Shown here: in pieces, positions 58,290 to 64,000 of the stretch
How the letters are laid out: every line of letters starts with the position of its first letter
How positions within the stretch are numbered: position 1 is the stretch's first letter
Assembly (NCBI RefSeq): GCF_011355085.1
Contig: NZ_VXCP01000009.1
Coordinates: forward strand, 23,848-87,847
Length of the DNA: 64,000 bases
Reading direction: 5' to 3'
From: Pseudomonas akapageensis
GTDB lineage: Bacteria > Pseudomonadota > Gammaproteobacteria > Pseudomonadales > Pseudomonadaceae
The notes under the pieces: generated by a model
The model's database searches: none
The model's input: only the letters and a program-made list of their open reading frames with translations
What the model was told of the DNA's origin: nothing
Made by a program: the position numbers and the translations under genes

Positions 58290-58712
58290 ATGACGATACC
58301 GATGTGGATGTTGCTTGGCTTTGCGACCTGGACGTTGTTGCTGTTGATGGCAACCGTCGGGGTGTATCGCTGGGTCAGAATCCTGTTCTCGAATGTCCCG
58401 ATTGCGTCTTTTCGCAGCGATCAGCTCGAAGGCGAGGATTGGTATCGGCGCGGGACAAGAGCCCACGCGAACTGTGTGGAAAATCTGCCTGTCTTTGGCG
58501 TTATCGTGTGGGTGATTTCAGCCCTTGGTATCGACGGCCCCGCAGTGAACTTCTTGTCCATAAGCGTCCTGATCGCTCGCGTGTGCCAGTCGCTGGTTCA
58601 CGTATCCCATGTGCAAACCGATACGTTCGTGGCGGTTCGGTTTACCTTCTTTTGCATTCAGTTGGTCTGTTTTCTCGCGCTCATTGTCATCGCTGCCTGG
58701 CATGGCGCTTGA
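58290..58712 (+). CDS. MAPEG-family membrane protein
   Basis: The 140-aa protein has four hydrophobic helices, with RAHANCVENLPVFGVIVW and RFTFFCIQLVCFLALIVIAAW matching MAPEG (membrane-associated eicosanoid/glutathione) proteins. GAGG sits 9 bases before the ATG at 58290; an in-frame start at 58218 overlaps the previous stop. It could use glutathione or lipids. The link to the diiron protein is by position only. Confidence 0.82.
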   Translation: MTIPMWMLLGFATWTLLLLMATVGVYRWVRILFSNVPIASFRSDQLEGEDWYRRGTRAHANCVENLPVFGVIVWVISALGIDGPAVNFLSISVLIARVCQSLVHVSHVQTDTFVAVRFTFFCIQLVCFLALIVIAAWHGA

Positions 58713-58730
58713 ATATCGCGACCGCTCCAC

Positions 58731-59771
58731 TTATGCATCAGGCGTTTCGGACCTTCTGGAGAGCACGGGCTGTGGACGTTTCGCCGGCAGGATCTTGCCG
58801 GCCGTTTCCGCGAAGGGGGTGACGATCAGGCTGTAGATCGTCAGGTAGCGGTCGCGTTCCTGCTCCCCGATACCGAATCCGATGGTTTCAGGCTTCGAGG
58901 TGGTGACATAGAGCGTGCCGAACATCCAGTCCCAGAGTGACAGGTTGACCCCGAAGTTCTTGTTGAAGTGTCGGGGTGCGTCGCTGTGGTGGATCTGGTG
59001 CTGAGCCGGGCTGCTCAGTACATGCTCGGCCTTGGGGCCGAACGAAAGCCAGACATGACTGTGCCGCAAGTTTGCTCCCAATCCATTGAAGATGAGCACC
59101 AGATAACTGACGCCGAACAGGGTGTAACGGCTGATCTCCCCGCCACAGGCGTACCAGAAAATACCGGCATAGAAACCGACGCCGACAGCGGTCGTCAGTT
59201 TTTCGACGACCTCTTCCATGAAGTGAATCCGGCTCGCCGTCGCCGGTACCAGCACGGTGGCCGAATGGTGGACCTTGTGGAATGCCCAGAGCCAGCGGGA
59301 ATGAAAGGCGCGGTGGGCCCAGTAATGCACAAAGTCTTTCACGAGAAAAACCCCCAGCCCGTAGAGCAGGGAGAGTGAAAGGTTTTCACCCAGGTGCGGG
59401 CGTGCACCCCACAGCTTGCTGAAAAAGGCGATGTAATCGCCGGAGCGCAGGATGTGCGGGTCAACCAGGCCGACAATGGGCAGCACCAGCGCGACCTTCA
59501 GGATGGCGCGCGCCAGGTAGTAGCGGTAATCCAGCAGCGCCGAGCGATGGAAATGGACCCGGTTGCCACCGATGAACTGCCACAGCGAGCGCGCGTCGGT
59601 CAGGCCGCGATGCTTCCTGAAACGGAACAGGCTGTAGGCAATGAGGTAGGACGTGAACAGAAACAGCAGACCGAGGCGGCCGTTCAGGTCGAAGATGCCG
59701 AAAAACTGGTCGAAGATGGGCTCGATTACCCACTGGGTCAGGTGCTCATAGATGAGCGAGAGAGCATCCAT
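58731..59771 (-). CDS. Fatty acid hydroxylase/sterol desaturase-family protein
   Basis: The 346-aa protein has several membrane helices and the three His clusters of the family: HYWAHRAFH, HKVHHS and HQIHHSDAPRHFN. These bind two irons and use O2 to hydroxylate or desaturate lipids. The start at 59771 (MDALSLIYEHL) is preferred over a longer frame running through a repeat. It converges on the MAPEG gene with an 18-base gap. It may work with the diiron and MAPEG proteins on a lipid, but that is inference. Confidence 0.87.
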   Translation of the reverse strand: MDALSLIYEHLTQWVIEPIFDQFFGIFDLNGRLGLLFLFTSYLIAYSLFRFRKHRGLTDARSLWQFIGGNRVHFHRSALLDYRYYLARAILKVALVLPIVGLVDPHILRSGDYIAFFSKLWGARPHLGENLSLSLLYGLGVFLVKDFVHYWAHRAFHSRWLWAFHKVHHSATVLVPATASRIHFMEEVVEKLTTAVGVGFYAGIFWYACGGEISRYTLFGVSYLVLIFNGLGANLRHSHVWLSFGPKAEHVLSSPAQHQIHHSDAPRHFNKNFGVNLSLWDWMFGTLYVTTSKPETIGFGIGEQERDRYLTIYSLIVTPFAETAGKILPAKRPQPVLSRRSETPDA

Positions 59772-59863
59772 GACAGGCTGGCCTCGGTCAAAAAGGAGGC
59801 CATTGTAAATCAGATTGCGATTGGTAATGGTTTTTATGTGGGAATTCAGCTGAAGGACGTTAT

Positions 59864-59974
59864 CTCGTTCCCACGCTCTGCGTGGGAATGCCGTGCCAGA
59901 CGCTCTGCGTCGACCTTCAAGAGCGCTTTGCGGCGCGTCTCTGGATGCATTCCCACGCCGAGCGTGGGAACGAG
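59864..59974. repeat. Long inverted repeat of the 'cgttcccacgc' family
   Basis: CTCGTTCCCACGC followed by TCTGCGTGGGAATGC starts at 59864, and its inverted partner GCATTCCCACGC, then CGAGCGTGGGAACGAG, ends at 59974, about 110 bases apart. The inside has further small palindromes. It lies between the desaturase and aldehyde dehydrogenase genes. Another member is at 63460-63488. Confidence 0.75.
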
Positions 59975-59988
59975 GAGAACGCTCCGGC

Positions 59989-61434
59989 TTACGACCCGAT
60001 GTAACTGGTTTTAACGACCGTGTAGAACTCCTGGGCATAGCGCCCCTGTTCACGCGAGCCGTAGGACGAGCCTTTGCGCCCGCCGAACGGTACGTGGTAA
60101 TCGACGCCGGCCGTCGGCAGGTTGACCATTACCATCCCGGCCTGGGAGTGCCGCTTGAAGTGGTTGGCATACTTGAGGGAGGTGGTCGCAATGCCGGCCG
60201 ACAAACCGAACTCGGTGTCATTGGCCATGGCCAGTGCCGCTTCGTAGTCTGCGACCTTGACGATATTGGCCACCGGGCCGAAGACTTCTTCACGGCTGAT
60301 GCGCATGTCGGCGGTGCTGTCGGCAAACAGGGTGGGGGCCAGGAAATAGCCTTCGGTGTCGCAGGTCACCAGGTTACCGCCGGTGATCAGGCGCGCGCCT
60401 TCGTTCTGGGCAATGTCGATGTAGCCCAGGTCCTGGTCGAGTTGGGCCTGCGACACCACCGGGCCGATATCGATACCTGTCTGTAAGGCATGGCCGACCT
60501 TGATCGAACGCATGCGCTCGGCCATGGCCTCGACGAATTTGTCGTGGATACCCGCGGTGACGATCAGCCGGCTCGACGCGGTGCAACGCTGACCGGTGGA
60601 GTAGAACGCGCTCTGTACCGCCAGTTCGACCGCTTGCTTGAGGTCGGCATCGTCAAGAATGATCTGCGGGTTCTTGCCACCCATTTCCAACTGCACCTTG
60701 GCCTGGCGCGACACGCAACTGATCGCGATCTGGCGGCCAACACCGACGGAGCCGGTGAAGCTGACACCATCGACTTTGGGGCTGTTGACGATCGCTTCGC
60801 CGACGACGCGGCCGCTGCCCATCACCAGGTTGAACACACCGGCCGGAAAGCCGGCGCGCGAGATGATTTCGGCGAGCGCCCAGGCACAGCCCGGTACCAG
60901 ATCGGCCGGTTTGAGCACCACGCAGTTGCCATAGGCCAGGGCCGGGGCGATTTTCCAGGCCGGAATGGCGATTGGGAAGTTCCAGGGCGTGATCAGGCCG
61001 ACCACCCCCAAGGCTTCGCGGGTGACTTCAACGTGCACGCCCGGGCGCACCGACGGCAAGTAGTCACCCGACAGGCGCAGGCATTCGCCGGCGAAGAACT
61101 TGAAGATGTTGCCGGCACGGGTCACTTCGCCAATCGCTTCAGGCAGGGTCTTGCCTTCCTCGCGGGCCAGCAGGGTACCCAGCTCTTCACGACGCGCGAG
61201 GATTTCGCTGCCGACCTTGTCCAGTGCATCGCTGCGGGCCTGGATGCCGGAGGTCGACCATGCCGGGAAGGCCGCACGCGCCGCGTCGATGGCGGCATTG
61301 ACCTGGGCGACATCGGCCTGGGCATATTCACCGATCACATCCGACAGGTCGGACGGATTGATGTTGGTGCTGTAGCGCGCGCCAGCGACCCACTCGCCGC
61401 CGATGTAATTGTCGAAACGCTTTGAATCAGTCAT
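59989..61434 (-). CDS. Alpha-ketoglutarate semialdehyde dehydrogenase
   Basis: The 481-aa aldehyde dehydrogenase has the active-site Glu250 (VQLEMGGKNP) and Cys284 (GQRCTASS), the cofactor motif FTGSVGVGRQ, and the family's C-terminal PFGGRKGSSYG. Its position downstream of kdgD gives it the likely job of oxidising 2,5-dioxopentanoate to 2-oxoglutarate. GGAG is 9 bases before the ATG at 61434. A strong intrinsic terminator lies just upstream (61454-61479), so expression may be tuned separately from kdgD. Confidence 0.87.
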   Translation of the reverse strand: MTDSKRFDNYIGGEWVAGARYSTNINPSDLSDVIGEYAQADVAQVNAAIDAARAAFPAWSTSGIQARSDALDKVGSEILARREELGTLLAREEGKTLPEAIGEVTRAGNIFKFFAGECLRLSGDYLPSVRPGVHVEVTREALGVVGLITPWNFPIAIPAWKIAPALAYGNCVVLKPADLVPGCAWALAEIISRAGFPAGVFNLVMGSGRVVGEAIVNSPKVDGVSFTGSVGVGRQIAISCVSRQAKVQLEMGGKNPQIILDDADLKQAVELAVQSAFYSTGQRCTASSRLIVTAGIHDKFVEAMAERMRSIKVGHALQTGIDIGPVVSQAQLDQDLGYIDIAQNEGARLITGGNLVTCDTEGYFLAPTLFADSTADMRISREEVFGPVANIVKVADYEAALAMANDTEFGLSAGIATTSLKYANHFKRHSQAGMVMVNLPTAGVDYHVPFGGRKGSSYGSREQGRYAQEFYTVVKTSYIGS

Positions 61435-61453
61435 GGACGTTTTCTCCGTCAGC

Positions 61454-61479
61454 AAAAAAACCGCCGGTTGCCCGGCGGT
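61454..61479 (-). terminator. Intrinsic terminator between kdgD and the dehydrogenase gene
   Basis: On the minus strand ACCGCCGG-GCAA-CCGGCGGT is followed by six further T residues (seven T in all), a textbook Rho-independent terminator. It ends 20 bases before the dehydrogenase ATG. It would stop most transcripts after kdgD unless read through. Confidence 0.85.
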
Positions 61480-61496
61480 CTTGAGTCATGGGTCGG

Positions 61497-62408
61497 TTAT
61501 TGCGCGCCTTGCTTGTCCATCAGGGCAGCGAGCATTTCGTACTCTTCGCGGGTCAGGTCGGTGAGCGGGGTGCGCACCGGGCCGGCGTCGTAGCCGGCGA
61601 TCTTTGCCCCGGCCTTGACGATGCTCACGGCATAGCCGGACTTGCGGTTGCGGATGTCCAGGTACGGCAGGAAGAAGTCATCGATGAGCTTGCCGACGGT
61701 GGCGTGATCGTCGCGGGCGATGGCGTGGTAGAAGTCCATGGCTGTTTTCGGGAGGAAGTTGAACACCGCCGAGGAGTAGACCGGCACGCCGAGGGCCTTG
61801 TAGGCCGCGGCATAGACTTCGGCGGTGGGCAGGCCGCCCAGGTAGGTGAAGCGATCGCCCAGGCGGCGGCGAATCGACACCATCAGCTCGATGTCGCCCA
61901 GGCCATCCTTGTAGCCGATCAGGTTCGGGCAACGCTCGGCCAGTTGCTCCAGCAGCGAGGCGCTCAGGCGGCAGACATTGCGGTTGTAGACCACCACACC
62001 GATGTTCACCGACTTGCACACGGCTTCGACGTGGGCGGCGACGCCGTCCTGGCTGGCTTCAGTCAGGTAGTGGGGCAGCAGCAACAGGCCCTTGGCACCC
62101 AGGCGCTCGGCTTCCTGGGCATATTCGATGGCCTGGCGGGTCGAACCACCGACACCGGCGAGGATCGGCACGCTGCTGGCGCAGGTATCGACCGCGGTCT
62201 TGATGATCTCACTGTATTCGCTGGCCGCCAGGGAGAAGAACTCACCGGTGCCGCCGGCAGCGAACAATGCGCTGGCGCCGTAAGGGGCCAGCCATTCCAG
62301 GCGCTTGATGTAGCCGGCGCGGTGGAAATCGCCCTGGGCGTTGAAATCGGTGACCGGGAAAGACAGCAGGCCGGCGGAGAGGATGGACTTCAGTTCTTGT
62401 GGATTCAT
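61497..62408 (-). CDS. kdgD: 5-dehydro-4-deoxyglucarate dehydratase
   Basis: The 303-aa DapA-family TIM barrel has the Schiff-base Lys167 ([11 protein letters not shown]), Tyr141 (VVVYNRN) and the GGTGEF motif near residue 52. The enzyme removes water and CO2 from 5-keto-4-deoxyglucarate to give 2,5-dioxopentanoate. It lies between the FCD regulator (upstream) and the semialdehyde dehydrogenase (downstream), with garD nearby, which fixes the pathway. The ATG at 62408 is chosen, and a codon 4 residues upstream is possible. Confidence 0.92.
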   Translation of the reverse strand: MNPQELKSILSAGLLSFPVTDFNAQGDFHRAGYIKRLEWLAPYGASALFAAGGTGEFFSLAASEYSEIIKTAVDTCASSVPILAGVGGSTRQAIEYAQEAERLGAKGLLLLPHYLTEASQDGVAAHVEAVCKSVNIGVVVYNRNVCRLSASLLEQLAERCPNLIGYKDGLGDIELMVSIRRRLGDRFTYLGGLPTAEVYAAAYKALGVPVYSSAVFNFLPKTAMDFYHAIARDDHATVGKLIDDFFLPYLDIRNRKSGYAVSIVKAGAKIAGYDAGPVRTPLTDLTREEYEMLAALMDKQGAQ

Positions 62409-62462
62409 TGTTTGCAACACCCTGAGTAGCGCACTGTGGAAAAAGTGTCAGCCTTGGCTGAT

Positions 62463-62482
62463 GTCGTACGTCATCGTACAAC
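62463..62482. promoter_or_regulatory. Probable FCD-regulator operator upstream of kdgD
   Basis: GTCGTACGTCATCGTACAAC is an imperfect inverted repeat around GTAC half-sites in the 215-base gap before kdgD. A similar TTGTACGAT occurs upstream of the regulator gene (63428). It is the likely site for the GntR/FCD protein. Confidence 0.55.
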
Positions 62483-62623
62483 TGAAAATACGAACGCTCA
62501 AGGGGGTGTGGACGATTAAATTTTCGGGGGAGGGTTCGAGGGGGATTTATGCAGGTCGAACCTTCTCCACGGGAGGGAGAAGGTCGTGATCAAGGCAGGG
62601 AAGAAACGAGTCGGGGAGGCGGG

Positions 62624-63382
62624 TCAAGCGTTCTGCTTCTCGGCCTCTTCATGAGCCTGGCGCAGACGCTCGCGGCTGTTGGTCAGATGCAGGCGCATCG
62701 CCGCGCGCGCAGCCTCCGCATCCTGGCGGGCGATAGCCTCATAGATGGCTTCGTGCTCATGGCTCAGGCGGTTCAGGTAGTGCTGCTGGTCGTCATGGGC
62801 CAGGCGCGCCGAGTTGAGCCGGGTGCGCGGGATAATGCTGGTGCCCAGATGCGTCATGATGTCGGTGAAATAGCGGTTGCCGGTCGACATGGCGATCTGC
62901 AGATGGAACTGAAAGTCCGAGACGACGGCGTCATTGGCATTGGCAGCGCTTTGCGCAATGGCATCGAGGGCTGCACGCATGGCCGCCAATTGTTCGGGGC
63001 TGCGACGCTGGGCGGCCAGGCCCGCGGATTCGACTTCCAGGCTGATGCGCAATTCGAGAATGGCAATCACATCACGTAGCGTGACGATCGTCGCCGGGTC
63101 GATGCGAAAGCCGCTGGGGCTGGGGCTATCCAGAACGAACGTGCCGATGCCGTGGCGCGTTTCCACCTGGCCCGCTGCCTGCAGACGCGAAATGGCTTCG
63201 CGCACCACGGTGCGGCTGACGCCTTGTTCTTCCATGATGGCCGATTCGGTCGGCAGCTTGTCGCCTCGCTTGAGATGACCGTCGCGAATGCGCTCGGTCA
63301 GCACGGTAACCAATTCCTGGGCAAGGCTGCGAGGTTTTCTGCGTGCGCGAGGCTGGGCGCTCTGGTTTTCCATGTCGAACAT
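62624..63382 (-). CDS. GntR-family regulator, FCD (FadR) type
   Basis: The 252-aa protein has a winged helix (LVTVLTERIRDGHLKRGDKLP, VSRTVVREAISRLQAAGQVE, GIGTFVLD) and a helical FCD ligand domain (SEQLAAMRAALDAI-like and MTHLGTSIIPRTRLN regions). The start is uncertain among ATGs at 63415, 63382 and 63373. It lies between garD and kdgD in the same direction and probably controls the galactarate genes in response to a sugar acid. Confidence 0.87.
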   Translation of the reverse strand: MFDMENQSAQPRARRKPRSLAQELVTVLTERIRDGHLKRGDKLPTESAIMEEQGVSRTVVREAISRLQAAGQVETRHGIGTFVLDSPSPSGFRIDPATIVTLRDVIAILELRISLEVESAGLAAQRRSPEQLAAMRAALDAIAQSAANANDAVVSDFQFHLQIAMSTGNRYFTDIMTHLGTSIIPRTRLNSARLAHDDQQHYLNRLSHEHEAIYEAIARQDAEAARAAMRLHLTNSRERLRQAHEEAEKQNA

Positions 63383-63427
63383 CGATCTCGGGAGGGGCGG
63401 TGGAGTGGGTATCATAGCTTAATGCGG

Positions 63428-63438
63428 TTGTACGATCA
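63428..63438. promoter_or_regulatory. TTGTACGAT half-operator before the FCD regulator
   Basis: TTGTACGATCA shares nine bases with one arm of the site at 62463-62482 and lies 46 bases before the regulator start. It may mediate autoregulation. Confidence 0.4.
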
Positions 63439-63459
63439 CCTGTCTCGGATCCACCCCTG

Positions 63460-63488
63460 CTCGTTCCCACGCGGAGCGTGGGAACGAG
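63460..63488 (-). repeat. Hairpin of the 'cgttcccacgc' repeat family after garD
   Basis: CTCGTTCCCACGC and GCGTGGGAACGAG form a perfect 13-bp stem with a 3-base loop, 22 bases after the garD stop. It may end the garD transcript or protect the mRNA. Confidence 0.7.
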
Positions 63489-63509
63489 GAAATTGCGATG
63501 TCTTCTCAG

Positions 63510-64000
63510 TCAGGTAATCGGCGCCGGGTTGAACAAGGTAATGTCATTGTGCAGCCTGTACCGCTCGGCCCACGTCTGCTTGCGGCCACTGGCAACATCC
63601 AGATAGTAGTGGAACAGCTCCCAGCCCAATTCTTCGATCGTGGCACGACCTGTCGCAATACGACCGGCATCGACATCGATCAGGTCCGGCCACCGTTCGG
63701 CCAGTTCGGTGCGGGTCGAGACCTTGATCACCGGGGTCATGGCCAGGCCGTAGGGCGTGCCGCGTCCGGTGGTGAAGACATGCAGGTTCATGCCGGCGGC
63801 CAGTTGCAGGGTGCCGCAGACAAAGTCGCTGGCCGGTGTCGCGCAGAAAATCAGGCCCTTGCCTTGCACCCGTTCGCCCGGGCCGAGCACGCCGCTGATT
63901 GCGCTGCTACCGGATTTGACGATCGAACCCAGGGATTTTTCGACGATGTTCGACAGCCCGCCCTTTTTGTTGCCAGGCGTGGTGTTGGCACTGCGATCGG
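63510..64000 (-). CDS. garD: Galactarate dehydratase, C-terminal part
   Basis: The visible 163 residues start outside the window and include [21 protein letters not shown], then [24 protein letters not shown] and [16 protein letters not shown], and end with LFNPAPIT. This matches the C-terminal half of the UxaA/GarD family. With kdgD and the semialdehyde dehydrogenase nearby, galactarate dehydratase is more likely than altronate dehydratase. It removes water from galactarate to give 5-keto-4-deoxyglucarate. Confidence 0.85.
   Translation of the reverse strand, partial: DRSANTTPGNKKGGLSNIVEKSLGSIVKSGSSAISGVLGPGERVQGKGLIFCATPASDFVCGTLQLAAGMNLHVFTTGRGTPYGLAMTPVIKVSTRTELAERWPDLIDVDAGRIATGRATIEELGWELFHYYLDVASGRKQTWAERYRLHNDITLFNPAPIT

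Noticed and set aside
60490-62429. Two long plus-strand frames (311 and 313 codons) opposite the aldehyde dehydrogenase and kdgD
   Set aside because: Both are mirror images of enzymes with intact catalytic residues, and the frames have no ribosome sites.
1-64000. CRISPR arrays, tRNA or rRNA genes
   Set aside because: No regularly spaced direct repeats or recognisable RNA gene sequences were seen when reading through; the only tandem repeats are the coding units in copA.

Overview
The window looks like a Pseudomonas chromosome (P. fluorescens/P. putida type), high in GC. The signs are pseudomonad REP hairpins (7073-7165, 42761-42849, 40031-40098), the 'cgttcccacgc' repeat family (59864-59974, 63460-63488), PtrA-like and DUF3077 small proteins, a full copABCDRS copper set and a galactarate/glucarate cluster. 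No rRNA, tRNA or CRISPR array was seen.

Layout. (1) 1-7035: the end of an EamA permease, then a LysR-controlled minus-strand operon running isochorismatase-like hydrolase, XapX, amidohydrolase, DoxX and an MFS-monooxygenase-fold protein. (2) 7250-28847: a large catabolic island. A TetR gene and an old-yellow-enzyme gene diverge from two identical 16-bp palindromes. On one side lie extradiol dioxygenase, FAH-family hydrolase, acyl-CoA synthetase and FadL-type porin genes. On the other are the two subunits of a molybdenum enzyme closely resembling pyrogallol-phloroglucinol transhydroxylase. A GntR-linked operon follows (cupin, dihydroxyacetophenone-dioxygenase-like cupin, class III CoA transferase, enoyl-CoA hydratase, AtuA-family protein, acyl-CoA dehydrogenase), then a flavin hydroxylase/TetR pair. 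Together these could import, hydroxylate, cleave and beta-oxidise a polyhydroxylated or alkyl-phenolic compound. The substrate is unknown. (3) 29158-38854: a winged-helix/AAA regulator, a small protein, an RND efflux operon and a K+ channel. (4) 39001-43500: a decayed CadC-like regulator, an alpha/beta hydrolase with a divergent LysR gene, a DUF3077 gene, repeats and an IS30 scrap. (5) 43579-55928: copper resistance (copCD, copRS, PtrA-like proteins, cupredoxin, a P-type ATPase with a large in-frame deletion, copA, a Met/His-rich protein, copB, cytochrome c, DUF411), tied together by five CopR-box-like sites. (6) 56149-59771: an AraC regulator divergent from a ferritin-fold diiron protein and a MAPEG protein, with a fatty-acid-hydroxylase-family gene. 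(7) 59989-64000: garD (partial), an FCD regulator, kdgD and alpha-ketoglutarate semialdehyde dehydrogenase, the route from galactarate to 2-oxoglutarate.

The most unusual item is the molybdenum transhydroxylase pair. Its large subunit carries a fused SCP2-like N-terminal domain, and its small subunit appears to have lost the ligands of exactly one of three Fe-S clusters. It sits in what looks like an aerobic, oxygenase-rich gene island rather than in a fermenter. The functional assignments are inferences from remembered family features; no database search was run.
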